Origin: Nocardiopsis ganjiahuensis DSM 45031
Lineage (GTDB): Bacteria > Actinomycetota > Actinomycetes > Streptosporangiales > Streptosporangiaceae
DNA length: 64,000 bases
Assembly: GCF_000341085.1 (NCBI RefSeq)
Contig: NZ_ANBA01000009.1
Location: 124,001 to 188,000, forward strand
Direction of reading: 5' to 3'
Under the pieces are notes generated by a model that had not been told where the DNA came from, did no database searches, and saw only the letters and a program-made list of their open reading frames with translations. A program made the translations under genes and the position numbers. Of the stretch, positions 23,676 to 32,683 are shown one piece after another. Every line of letters begins with the position of its first letter. Position 1 is the first letter of the stretch.

Positions 23676-24994
23676 GACACATCAGCTCCTCGCACGGTGG
23701 GGACGTCGATCCGCCCGGTAACAGCTGCGGTGATCAGTGCGCGCTTGCGCTCTTCCAAAAGATCAATTTGGCGCTGCACAGCATCAGCAGCACGATCAAT
23801 ACGTTCATTCGCTTCACGGATGCGCTTAACGATTTTTCGCTGTTCATCGATTCCAGGGAGTGGAATTCGAAGCATCTGAAGATCAGGAACGTAGATGGTC
23901 TTGTGCGTTGACCCCATAGCCAGACGCCCAAGCAAGTCCGACCGCATAGCCCTCAGACACCACAAAAGGTAATAAGGATCCAACCTCGGACCACAAGTCC
24001 ACGTAACAAAATCCTGACTGGTCGCCATATCAGTTCCCATAACCGCAGAATAACCTGCTGACGCCGTGCGACATAGAACCACGGTCCCCTTGGGGTGAAT
24101 TTCAGCGGCACTATTCTCAAGGCCGAGCTCACTGATGCACTCCCTGGTTTCATGAATCTCTTCACGACGGTCATCCCGAATCTGGGATACCTCACCCGTC
24201 GTAATCCATGGAATCGAGCAGTCCTTCCACCACTCCGAATTTGACCTACTTGGTGTATGTCCGCTTCCCATCCGCGCAAGCAAACCCAAGCGCACTTCTT
24301 GCCAAGCCTTCGGAGTACGATCCAGCCAAGGAAGCATGGACGCCCCCAAGGCACCCGACCCCGAACCAGACACTTGATGGAAGACGTTGGCAACACGCCT
24401 TTCTAGAAGAGTCTTAATCCCTTTCCTTCTCGCCTTCACAAGCGTGTCGGTACGACCAACCTCAGCATCAAGGAAGTCAGCAATTCTCCTCTGTTCTTCA
24501 AGAGGCGGAAGAGGAATGACAGTCGAGGCCAGGCGCTCGCGACTCAACTCAATCTGATTCGTCGAGCCAACTACCATGGAAGAATACATGAAATCATAGA
24601 AATGCGAACTGCCCAGTACGTAGTACGCGTAGCGTGCCAGCATTTCGCTTTTTCGCGCACGCACAACAGTCACATGTCCATCAGCGATCGCCGGACGGCC
24701 ATCTTGGGAGCCTTCAAAGAATCCGACCCTACCTAGGGTTCCCGTCCCAGTTGAGTTAATGATGACATCCGAATTTTCCAGAAAGCCTTTTATCTTCCCG
24801 GGGTCCAACGATGTCCCGTGAAACTTTCCTTTAGCCCAGTCCAGGTGGCTTCCACGGTTGACCGCTTGGTTCACAACATGAACCGGACCATCGTCCACGT
24901 AGTCTGGAGCCGAGCCTCGCCCCAGGAAGTTGGTGACCAGCTTCAGCGGAGAAGCCCGCCACCCTTCCGGAATACTCGCAAAAAAGCTCGTCAC
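23672..24994 (-). CDS. hsdS: Type I restriction-modification specificity subunit
   Basis: 440 aa with the two-half HsdS plan. The first target-recognition domain (about 1-165) ends in TVIPLPPLEEQRRIADFLDA plus a helical spacer. The second (about 225-390) ends in LRIPLPGIDEQRKIVKRI plus a terminal helix (IDLLEERKRALITAAVTGRI). The two halves set the bipartite recognition sequence. Base composition is clearly lower in GC than hsdM and hsdR on either side and uses A/T-ending codons, a sign of recent replacement by transfer or recombination. Start and stop overlap the hsdM stop and hsdR start by 4 bp each. Confidence 0.95.
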   Translation of the reverse strand: MTSFFASIPEGWRASPLKLVTNFLGRGSAPDYVDDGPVHVVNQAVNRGSHLDWAKGKFHGTSLDPGKIKGFLENSDVIINSTGTGTLGRVGFFEGSQDGRPAIADGHVTVVRARKSEMLARYAYYVLGSSHFYDFMYSSMVVGSTNQIELSRERLASTVIPLPPLEEQRRIADFLDAEVGRTDTLVKARRKGIKTLLERRVANVFHQVSGSGSGALGASMLPWLDRTPKAWQEVRLGLLARMGSGHTPSRSNSEWWKDCSIPWITTGEVSQIRDDRREEIHETRECISELGLENSAAEIHPKGTVVLCRTASAGYSAVMGTDMATSQDFVTWTCGPRLDPYYLLWCLRAMRSDLLGRLAMGSTHKTIYVPDLQMLRIPLPGIDEQRKIVKRIREANERIDRAADAVQRQIDLLEERKRALITAAVTGRIDVPTVRGADVS

Positions 24995-27000
24995 TGGGTC
25001 ACCTCACCAAGCAGTCGCTGAATCTCAGCCTCAAGCTCCTTAAGATCGGCGTCGATCTCCTCCAGCGGCCTTGGTGGCGCATACACATAGAAGTGCCGGG
25101 TGAAGGGAATCTCGTAGCCGATCTTCGTCTTCACAGGGTCCACCCAAGCGTCGGGCACATGTGGCCGGACCTCGCGCTCCATGTAGGCGTCGATGTCCTC
25201 GTCCAGCGGGATGTTCTCGAAGTCGCGCAGGTCCGGGTCCGGCTCCGGCTCGCCCTTCTTCTTCTGCACCTCGCCCTCGGCATCGCGCACCGACACCGCG
25301 TTCCACACGGCCTTCATCACCGGAGTCGACGGCTTGGAGAGGCCCCCCTCAGCGAACGCCTGCTGCATACGGTCCGCGAACTCCGTCTTCTTGAAACACG
25401 GGCCGCCGCCCACCAGCGACCTCAGCGCGTCGACCAGTTCCGCCTTCTGCTCGTACTTGGCGGTGGTCTTCCCCTTCTCCAGCGCGGCTGCCAACTCCGC
25501 CAGGGTCTCCTCGGTGACCTCGAAGCGCAGCTTCAGTGGCCGCTCGACGGTGATGCGCTGGTAGCCGAAGTCCTCGTTGCGGAACACCTTCACCTTGCCG
25601 TGCAGCGGGTGTTCTGGGTCCTCTGCCACCCCTAGTGCGTCCGCGTACAGCCGGGTCAGCTCGGTGATCTGTTCGGCGCTGATCTCCTTGCGCTTCTCCC
25701 CCAGGGACTTGCGCATCTTGGTCCAGTGATCGCGGGCGTCGATCAGCTTGACCTTGCCCTCGTGGGCCCGGTCCTTGCGGTTGGTCAGCACCCAGAAGTA
25801 GGTGGAGATGCCGGTGTTGTAGAAGAGCTGGTCGGGCAAGGCGACGATCGCCTCCAGCCAGTCGTTCTCCAGAATCCACCTACGGATCTCGGACTCGCCA
25901 GAACCGGCGGCCCCGGTGAACAGCGGGGAGCCGTTGAAGACGATGGCGATACGACTACCGCCCCGCTTCTCCCCCTCCTCGTCGAGCTTGACCGGCTTCA
26001 TCTTGGAGATCATGTGCTGCAGGAACAGGAAGGAACCATCGTTAATACGCGGCAGCCCAGCCTCGAAGCGGCCCGAGGACCCCAGCTCGTGCTCGGCCTC
26101 GACCTCGTCCTTGACCTTTTTCCACTCCACGCCGAAGGGCGGGTTGGCCAGCATGTAGTCGAACTTGCCGTAGCGGTGCCGGTCGTCGCTGAAGGAGTTG
26201 CCGAACCGGATGTTCTCGGGGCTCTGGCCCTTGATCATCAGGTCGGACCGGCAGATCGCCCACGACTCGGGGTTGAGCTCCTGGCCGAACACCACCGGTT
26301 GGGCGTCGGGATTGAGCGCCTTGATGTGGTCGTGCATCTCGGTGAGCATGCCGCCGGTCCCGCAGGCCGGGTCCAGGATCTCCTTGATAACACCGGGCCC
26401 GCGCAGGGAGTCCTCGTCGGGGGCCAGCAGCAGATTGGCCATCAGCTTGATGACCTCTCTGGGGGTGAAGTGCTCACCGGCGGTCTCGTTGGAGATCTCG
26501 GAGAACTTGCGGATGAGCTCCTCGAACACGTAGCCCATCTGCACGTTGGAGACCCGCTCCGGACTCAGGTCCAGGTCGGCGAACCTGCCCACCACCCGAT
26601 AGAGCAGCCCGGCGGCGTCCAGGCGCTGGATCTGGCGGGGGAACTCGTACTTCTCCAGCACCTCGTAGGCGTTGCTGGAGAAGGCGTGGATGAAGTGCCC
26701 GAGGTTGTTGGCCGCCTGGGAGGGGTCGGCCGCGATGCGCTCGAAGGTGAGCGGACTGGTGTTGTAGAAGCTGCGACCGGACGCCTTGAGCAGGAACTCG
26801 TGGTGGACCGGCTTGCCCTTCCACTTCTCGTGGGCGGCCAGCACCTCCTTCTTCTTGGGCTCCAGGACGCAGTCCAGGCGGCGCAGCACGACGAACGGCA
26901 GGATCGCCTTGCCGTACTCGGACTGCTTGTAATCACCGCGGAGCAGGTCGGCGACCGACCAGATGAAGCTCACCAGCTCCTGATGGGTACTCGAATTCAC
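24991..27000 (-). CDS. hsdM: Type I restriction-modification methyltransferase subunit
   Basis: 669 aa. The GTG at 27000 is chosen because AAGGA lies 7 nt upstream and the protein then opens SSTHQELVSFIWSVADLLRG, the usual HsdM beginning; the frame is open further upstream but only as a shadow of the next gene. The N6-adenine methylase motifs are present: ILDPACGTGGMLTEM (AdoMet binding) and LANPPFGVEWKK (NPPF catalytic motif). It methylates adenine in the target when bound to HsdS. It is 67 bp downstream of an M-S fusion gene in the same direction and is the first gene of hsdM-hsdS-hsdR. Confidence 0.95.
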   Translation of the reverse strand: MNSSTHQELVSFIWSVADLLRGDYKQSEYGKAILPFVVLRRLDCVLEPKKKEVLAAHEKWKGKPVHHEFLLKASGRSFYNTSPLTFERIAADPSQAANNLGHFIHAFSSNAYEVLEKYEFPRQIQRLDAAGLLYRVVGRFADLDLSPERVSNVQMGYVFEELIRKFSEISNETAGEHFTPREVIKLMANLLLAPDEDSLRGPGVIKEILDPACGTGGMLTEMHDHIKALNPDAQPVVFGQELNPESWAICRSDLMIKGQSPENIRFGNSFSDDRHRYGKFDYMLANPPFGVEWKKVKDEVEAEHELGSSGRFEAGLPRINDGSFLFLQHMISKMKPVKLDEEGEKRGGSRIAIVFNGSPLFTGAAGSGESEIRRWILENDWLEAIVALPDQLFYNTGISTYFWVLTNRKDRAHEGKVKLIDARDHWTKMRKSLGEKRKEISAEQITELTRLYADALGVAEDPEHPLHGKVKVFRNEDFGYQRITVERPLKLRFEVTEETLAELAAALEKGKTTAKYEQKAELVDALRSLVGGGPCFKKTEFADRMQQAFAEGGLSKPSTPVMKAVWNAVSVRDAEGEVQKKKGEPEPDPDLRDFENIPLDEDIDAYMEREVRPHVPDAWVDPVKTKIGYEIPFTRHFYVYAPPRPLEEIDADLKELEAEIQRLLGEVTQ

Positions 27001-27067
27001 CGAAGTCCTTCCAAAGGGGTGTGCGGCGCAGGGGTTTCGCAACGGGGCCGGTTCAAGTCTGTCTGAT

Positions 27068-29134
27068 TCACGGGCTTGCAGTGACCTCTTCCGTGGCTCG
27101 TGTAGCCGCCAGAGGCGGCGGCGCCAGCAGGCCCGCCCGCAGCCCGCTGGTGAGTCGCTCCCCCAGTTCCCCGGCGGCCTCGCGGGCACGGTCGAGATGG
27201 ACGTGGAACTCGTGCAGTTCGCGGAACGCGGCACCGTAGCGCCGCTGCTCCTCCAGGGGCAGCAGGGGCACGCCCAGCCGTCGCAGGTCCACCCGGACGA
27301 TCGTCGAGCCGAGTCCGGCACGGCGCAGGTTGTCCTCGTCCTCCAGGAAACCTGCCAGGAACCAGGGGTCGATGTGTGCGGGATCGGGTCTGAGCAGGTG
27401 CAGGTTGGCGCCCAGTACGGCTCCGGCGTCGGTGTCGGAGACCACCCGGGAGCGGGACGGGCCGCGCCTGGCCAGGGCCGAGGGCACGACCACGTCACCG
27501 AGCCGGATCTCCACCGGCTCCCGTGTCTGCTCCCCGTGCTCCGGTTCGGCGGCGAGGCGTCCGCTGGGACTGTCTCCGCCCAGGACATCGGACAGGGTCA
27601 GCACGCGCGGCCCGGTGCCCGTGTCGTCCTCTGTCGAAGGACCCGTGCCGGAGGCCGGAGCCCGGTGCAGCACCAGCGCACCGGAACGCGCCAGATCGGC
27701 GACGGTGGTGATGCGCCACTCCCCGGCCTCCCGTGCGGCCCACCCCTGGCCGGGCGCGGAGGTGCTGGTGTCCTCCAGGGCGCGCAGGAGTCTTCGCCGC
27801 GCTTTGCCGGCCCACCTGTGCGCCTCCTGCCCGCTCACCTCGGGTGCGGTCACGGGCAGGTGGCGCTGCGGGGTCAGGTCGACCGCGTCGTCCAACAGCT
27901 CGACCACCGGTACGGCACCGCAGAACCCGGGCACGTCCGCCGCCTTCTCCGATGCGTCGAGGAAGGCCCGCCAGGCACCGCCCACACCATCGCGCAGCGC
28001 CTCCCAGTCGAGGGGGAGGCGCTCCTCGCCCTCCTGGCCGCTCCCCGCGTCCACGAAGAAAACCCGTGCCGGCGCGGCGTCCGCGGCGGGCTGCCGCAGC
28101 ACCCACAGGTGCAGTCCCACGTGCAAAGGGGCCGCCGCACCGGCGGGAAGGCCGATGACCGCCGACAGCGCGCCCCGGCGCAGCAGTTCCCTGCGGATAC
28201 GGCGGCCCGGGGGCCGGGACGCGGCGGCCGGGGGCATGAGGACGACGACCCGGCCGCCGGGGCGGGTGTGGGCCAGGCAGTGCTGGACCCAGGCCAATTC
28301 GGACTCGGACCGGGGCGGCACCCCGTAGGCCCAGCGCTCGTCGTAGGCGAGCCGGTCGGCCCCCCAGTCCCGTTGGTTGAAGGGCGGGTTGCACAGCACC
28401 GCGTCGAAGAGGCGGTCACTGAAGGCGTCGGCGGTGAGGGAGTCGCCCGCGGCGATCCTGCCGAGGGCGCCGCTGGGCACCAGGCCGACCAGCGCCTGGG
28501 CCAGGCGCGCCATGACCTCCCCGGCCTCCTGCCCGTACAGGCCCACCGCCCCGTCCCGCGAGGCGGTCCGCAGCAGGGTGCCGGTGCCGCAGGCGGGGTC
28601 GAACACCTCGGCGCCCCGTACGTCGGCCAGGTCGGCCATCAGCCGGGCCAGAGGCTCCGGGGTGATGTGCGCCTTGCCGCCCAGTGAACCCAGGTAGGCG
28701 GCGTGCAGGTGGCCAGAGAGCTCTCGTGCCCGCTCCGGGGTCCGGGCGGCCCCGCGCACCGCGCTGACGAGTCCGGGCCCGCCCGGGTACGCGCCCAGCC
28801 GTTCCTCCGCCGCTCCGGCAACCGGGGGGTCACCCCGGCTCAGGCAGAACAGCAGCTCATGGACAGCGGCGACGGCTTCCCCCAGGTCAGCGTTGCCGTC
28901 GTCGACCACCCGCATCAGCTCCCAGACGCGCTCGTGGGGTGCCCGTTCGGGCATGCGGTCGCTGCGCGCGAGCCACTCCTCCACTCCGGCGCGATCGAAG
29001 AGCGCCCTGTTCCCGCTCCCACCGACCGGCTGCGGGAAGTCCTCGTGGCGCCGACGCCAGTTACTGACCGTGGTCCGGCTCACCCGTGCGATCCGGGCGA
29101 TGTCGGCCGCGGTGACCTGCGGTGACTCCGCCAT
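27068..29134 (-). CDS. N6-adenine methyltransferase fused to HTH and half-specificity domain
   Basis: 688 aa, ATG at 29134 with AAGGAG 7 nt upstream. Residues 1-60 are a helix-turn-helix (TAADIARIARVSRTTVSNWR, then DRAGVEEWLARS). The central methylase has motif I VFDPACGTGTLLRTA and the catalytic VLCNPPFNQRDWG. The C-terminal 150 residues resemble an HsdS half with its closing helix (RLGVPLLPLEEQRRYGAAF, then HEFHVHLDRAREAAGELGER). So one chain holds M and S functions, like M-S fusions of type I and type IIG-like systems, but no nuclease domain is seen. Transcribed with hsdMSR; it may be a protective orphan methylase or a second specificity. Confidence 0.88.
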   Translation of the reverse strand: MAESPQVTAADIARIARVSRTTVSNWRRRHEDFPQPVGGSGNRALFDRAGVEEWLARSDRMPERAPHERVWELMRVVDDGNADLGEAVAAVHELLFCLSRGDPPVAGAAEERLGAYPGGPGLVSAVRGAARTPERARELSGHLHAAYLGSLGGKAHITPEPLARLMADLADVRGAEVFDPACGTGTLLRTASRDGAVGLYGQEAGEVMARLAQALVGLVPSGALGRIAAGDSLTADAFSDRLFDAVLCNPPFNQRDWGADRLAYDERWAYGVPPRSESELAWVQHCLAHTRPGGRVVVLMPPAAASRPPGRRIRRELLRRGALSAVIGLPAGAAAPLHVGLHLWVLRQPAADAAPARVFFVDAGSGQEGEERLPLDWEALRDGVGGAWRAFLDASEKAADVPGFCGAVPVVELLDDAVDLTPQRHLPVTAPEVSGQEAHRWAGKARRRLLRALEDTSTSAPGQGWAAREAGEWRITTVADLARSGALVLHRAPASGTGPSTEDDTGTGPRVLTLSDVLGGDSPSGRLAAEPEHGEQTREPVEIRLGDVVVPSALARRGPSRSRVVSDTDAGAVLGANLHLLRPDPAHIDPWFLAGFLEDEDNLRRAGLGSTIVRVDLRRLGVPLLPLEEQRRYGAAFRELHEFHVHLDRAREAAGELGERLTSGLRAGLLAPPPLAATRATEEVTASP

Positions 29135-29185
29135 CGAGGTCTCCTTTCGTCATCCTGAGGACAGTACACCACATCAATATGCGGG

Positions 29186-29215
29186 TTGACAACGTTTTCA
29201 TGCATTCTCTATGTT
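29186..29215 (+). promoter_or_regulatory. Candidate promoter for the DruH/DruE-like operon
   Basis: TTGACA (29186-29191) and TATGTT (29210-29215) with 18 nt between them, 51 bp before the start codon, fit a housekeeping-type promoter. The 132-bp gap is shared with the divergent methylase operon, whose promoter must also lie here. The gap is AT-rich compared with its surroundings. Confidence 0.55.
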
Positions 29216-29266
29216 GACTGCATCGGTGATGTTACCCAGCGCCAACGACACCCCCTGGAGCCGGCC

Positions 29267-32200
29267 ATGTCCATGCCCCTTCCCCTGCCCTTCGAGCAGG
29301 AAGAGCCCCGGTCAGACCCCCGAAGGGTCACACCCCGGCAGCTGCTCGACATCCGGGAGAGCGAGTGGCGGCCCCGGTTGGAATCGGTCTCCCTGATCTC
29401 CGAGGCCTCCCTCAACCAGCGCCAGCTCGACCAGGCCGCCAGGGCCCTCGGGGCGGTGTTCTCCGAGCAGATGGACGTCTATCTGCGATCCGGACTGTCC
29501 CGGTGGCCCGCCTGCACCGCGGCCGTCACCGTGGGTATCGCCACCAGCCGCTACTCCAGCGGCACCTTCTGGCCCCCGCTGTGGGAGATCACCGAAGTCC
29601 CCGCGGCCCGCCAGGACAGCGGACAGTGGGGCGACGACCTCCTCCGGTCCCTGGAGATCCTGGGAGCGGACACCTTCCCGGACATGACCCAGAAGTACGT
29701 GGGCCCGATCCTGATGCACTCGGGCATTCCCACCTACTGTCTCGGCGACCTCTTCGACCTGCTGCTGCACCGGGCGGCCGTGGCCCCGGGTACGGACGCG
29801 CACGGACTCCACCAGTGGGCGGTCGCGGGCCGGAACCGGATGAAGGACCTGGACATCCCGGCCCAGCGCTTCCTCTCCACCGGCGGCGACTACGCCCTGG
29901 AGACCATCGAACGGTGCATGCACCTGCTCGACTCGCTCCGCGAGGACTCCGACACCAGTGCCCGTGAAGCAGGGCTGCCCGAGCGCTTCCAGGGGCCCGC
30001 CCTGGAAGCGCTGGAGCGCGCCGCCTCACGGGGCTCCCTGCCGCAGCACACGGCCGCGGGAGCACACCGCACCCGCACCGCGCGGCCCCGGCTCCACCTG
30101 GACCCCTTCGTGCACGGCGTGCACGTCGTCCTGCCCACCGCGGAGGGCGAGGACGACCTCGACGTCCTGTGGGAGGTCACCACCGACGACGGCACCCGCA
30201 CGGTGCGGGCCCGCCACCGCTGGGGCGTCGGCACCGCCGAGCGGACCGTGTTCGCCCTGCCGCGTCCCACCCGTGCCGTGAGCGTGGCCGCTCGGGGAAC
30301 ACAGGTGCGGGAAAGGCTGGATCTCATCGACCCGCACGACCCGCTGCTGGTCTTCGACGACGCGGGCGCTCTGGTGGGCGCGGGGCAGGCCCTGCCGCCC
30401 GGGCCCGTGTGGGTGCTGCACCCGAGCGCGCAGCCGCTCGCCCGCTCCGAGTCCGCCGAGGATCTCGGAGAGCACGACGTCCCCTACGGCTGGGAGGGGT
30501 GGACGCTGCTCCGGCTGCGTCTGCGCCGCGACGACTGGATCCGGCTCGGCGACAGGCCGGAGGACACCCGCCGCGTCCAGGGCCGTGAACGGCCCCGGCT
30601 GGAACTCACCGACCCGGTCATCGGGGTGACCACGGCGCACGGGGCCCCGGTGCACGCCAGGCGGCCGCACGTGATCCTGCCCGAGGCGGAGGGCACCCCG
30701 GTGCAGTGGCGGGTGGAAGTCCGCTCCGTGGAGGAGGGACGCGTGCTGTCCCGGACCCGAGCCGAGTCCGGCACCCGGGTACGGCTCTTCGACGAATACG
30801 ACTCACCTGTCGTGGGAGCCTTCACCGTGCACGTGCGGGGGCCGCTGGGCCGCGGCCTGACCCGCCAGGTCACCGTCGCCGAGGGGTTGGCGGCGCGGCA
30901 CACGCCCGCCGTACGCGTGCTGGAAGGGCGGGGACTGGTCAGGGCGGAGACCGTACTCGATCCGGCGGACGGTACCGAGGCGGAACCGTCTCAGCTGTCC
31001 TTCGGCCCGGCGGAGACCGCCCGCCAGGCGGTGGTGCGGTCGGGGACCTCGGTTCTGCCGGTGGTGGTCGAACCCCCGCACCTGCGGGTCCTGGCCACCG
31101 GCGAGCGGGGACCGCAGTGGCGGGCCGAACCGCTGCGGATCGACTCCGAATCCGTGGCCGAGACCGGGGACCTCCTCCTCCGACTGCCCGAAGGCGGATC
31201 GCGCCCCGGTGAGCTGTGCGTGATGCAAGGGGACGAGATCGTCCAGCGGGTGCGTTCCGGCACCAGCCTCGGTCCCGGCACCCACCGCTACCCCCTCGGG
31301 CAGATCGTGGAGACAGCCCTGGCACGGCGCCACCTCAAACTGGTCGTCGGGTACGGCACGGCGCCGGTCACCGTGGCCCTTGTACGGCCCCGGCGGCTGG
31401 CAGACCGGGCCGAACTGCGCGACGGTGTCATCGAGTTCGACGGCTTCGCCGGTATCGAGGACGTCACCGCCGCCGTGTACGCGTGCGGCGCGCCCTGGCG
31501 GCCTCCCGTGGTGCTGCCGGTCAGCGCCGAGGGCCGCGTGATCCTCCCGGACGCGCTCCGCGATGCGGGGGAACTGCGTGTCCTGCTGGGGGTCGAGGAC
31601 CCGTGGTCCATCAGCGAACACCCGCGCTGGCCCCAGCCCTGGGACCCCAACGTCCTGGTCTGCGCGACCCCGGGCCGCCCCAGGGGCGCCGACGCCGACG
31701 AGGAGCGGCTGTGCGCGGCCTTCGCAGAGGGAGAAGGGCTGGACACCCTTCCGGTGTCCCACGACAACGCGGTACGCCTGTGGCGGGTGCTGGGGACCTC
31801 CGAACCCCTGCTCCGATCAGGGGTTCCCGCAGAACGGATCGAGGCCTGCGCCTCGGCCCTGGGCCGCGCGCCGCTGCCGGCGCTGCTGGCACACGGCGGG
31901 GCCGACCTGTCAGCGCAGGAGAGTGTGTGGGCACTGATCACCGGAGGGCTCGCGGCCGCCCCCGTCGGGCAACGCGTTCCCGCACGGCGCGCGGCCGAGC
32001 TGTGGCACCGGCTGCCCGCCGCGGCGGCACTGGCCACCAGCGACCTCCTGCCCCTGATCGGCTCGGATCCGGAAGAACCCGAACACGCCGAACTCCTGGA
32101 GCAGTTGGAAGAGCACTGCGGCCCCGTGGCGGCCGCCCTGCTCCGGGGCGAGGCCGACCCCGCCGCCGGTTCGGGCCGCTTCGACGCCACCACCGAGTTC

Positions 32201-32683
32201 CTGGCCCGTATGCCCGACGACCAGGTCGCCGCGATCTGGCAAGCGGCCCGAGTGGTGCCGCGCGCCCTGTTGGACGAGGACTCGCGCACGCAGGCGGCCC
32301 TGGGGCTGTTCACCGAACGCAACCGGTCCGAGCTGCACCGGCTGCGCCACAGCGCCTCGGACATCATCACGGCCACCCTCCACCTGGTCAAACGGATCCC
32401 CGAGACCTACCGGCGCCCGGCGCTGGCCCTGTTGGAGTCCCGCCACGCCCCGGGGGCCTCCCGGTGGCGCAACCTGCCCGCCGCCTCATTGGCCCTGGCC
32501 GTGGCGGCACGGCTGGCCGCTCGCGGCGTGCGCTCGTGCGCCTCCCTCGCGCGGGGCCAGCAGCAGGTCTGGGGGGACATGGCCCGCTGTGCCCCCGACC
32601 TCGTCCGTATCGACATCGTCCTGGCCGAACTCGCCCTCGCCGGGGCCGAACGCGCCCACTTCACCAAGGAGCCCAGCCGATGA
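29267..32683 (+). CDS. DruH-like protein (Druantia type III-type partner)
   Basis: 1138 aa; ATG at 29267 with GGAG 7 nt upstream. Enzymatic motifs are not apparent. The N-terminal 200 residues contain a pattern I associate with the STY4851/DruH group: SGTFWPPLWEIT, then GPILMHSGIPTYCLGDLFDL. The middle is beta-rich and repetitive (Ig-like or sandwich modules), and the C-terminal 250 residues are helical. Its stop overlaps the start of a giant helicase gene by 4 bp. A large unknown protein followed by a DUF1998 helicase is the organisation of Druantia type III (DruH-DruE), an anti-phage system. The family call rests on pattern and context, not on a search. Confidence 0.65.
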   Translation: MSMPLPLPFEQEEPRSDPRRVTPRQLLDIRESEWRPRLESVSLISEASLNQRQLDQAARALGAVFSEQMDVYLRSGLSRWPACTAAVTVGIATSRYSSGTFWPPLWEITEVPAARQDSGQWGDDLLRSLEILGADTFPDMTQKYVGPILMHSGIPTYCLGDLFDLLLHRAAVAPGTDAHGLHQWAVAGRNRMKDLDIPAQRFLSTGGDYALETIERCMHLLDSLREDSDTSAREAGLPERFQGPALEALERAASRGSLPQHTAAGAHRTRTARPRLHLDPFVHGVHVVLPTAEGEDDLDVLWEVTTDDGTRTVRARHRWGVGTAERTVFALPRPTRAVSVAARGTQVRERLDLIDPHDPLLVFDDAGALVGAGQALPPGPVWVLHPSAQPLARSESAEDLGEHDVPYGWEGWTLLRLRLRRDDWIRLGDRPEDTRRVQGRERPRLELTDPVIGVTTAHGAPVHARRPHVILPEAEGTPVQWRVEVRSVEEGRVLSRTRAESGTRVRLFDEYDSPVVGAFTVHVRGPLGRGLTRQVTVAEGLAARHTPAVRVLEGRGLVRAETVLDPADGTEAEPSQLSFGPAETARQAVVRSGTSVLPVVVEPPHLRVLATGERGPQWRAEPLRIDSESVAETGDLLLRLPEGGSRPGELCVMQGDEIVQRVRSGTSLGPGTHRYPLGQIVETALARRHLKLVVGYGTAPVTVALVRPRRLADRAELRDGVIEFDGFAGIEDVTAAVYACGAPWRPPVVLPVSAEGRVILPDALRDAGELRVLLGVEDPWSISEHPRWPQPWDPNVLVCATPGRPRGADADEERLCAAFAEGEGLDTLPVSHDNAVRLWRVLGTSEPLLRSGVPAERIEACASALGRAPLPALLAHGGADLSAQESVWALITGGLAAAPVGQRVPARRAAELWHRLPAAAALATSDLLPLIGSDPEEPEHAELLEQLEEHCGPVAAALLRGEADPAAGSGRFDATTEFLARMPDDQVAAIWQAARVVPRALLDEDSRTQAALGLFTERNRSELHRLRHSASDIITATLHLVKRIPETYRRPALALLESRHAPGASRWRNLPAASLALAVAARLAARGVRSCASLARGQQQVWGDMARCAPDLVRIDIVLAELALAGAERAHFTKEPSR

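Noticed and set aside
31216-32679. Extending the helicase gene upstream to give about 2050 codons
   Set aside because: The upstream part is an Arg/Gly/Pro-rich shadow of the DruH-like gene. The ATG at 32680 overlaps that gene's stop and begins a plausible protein.
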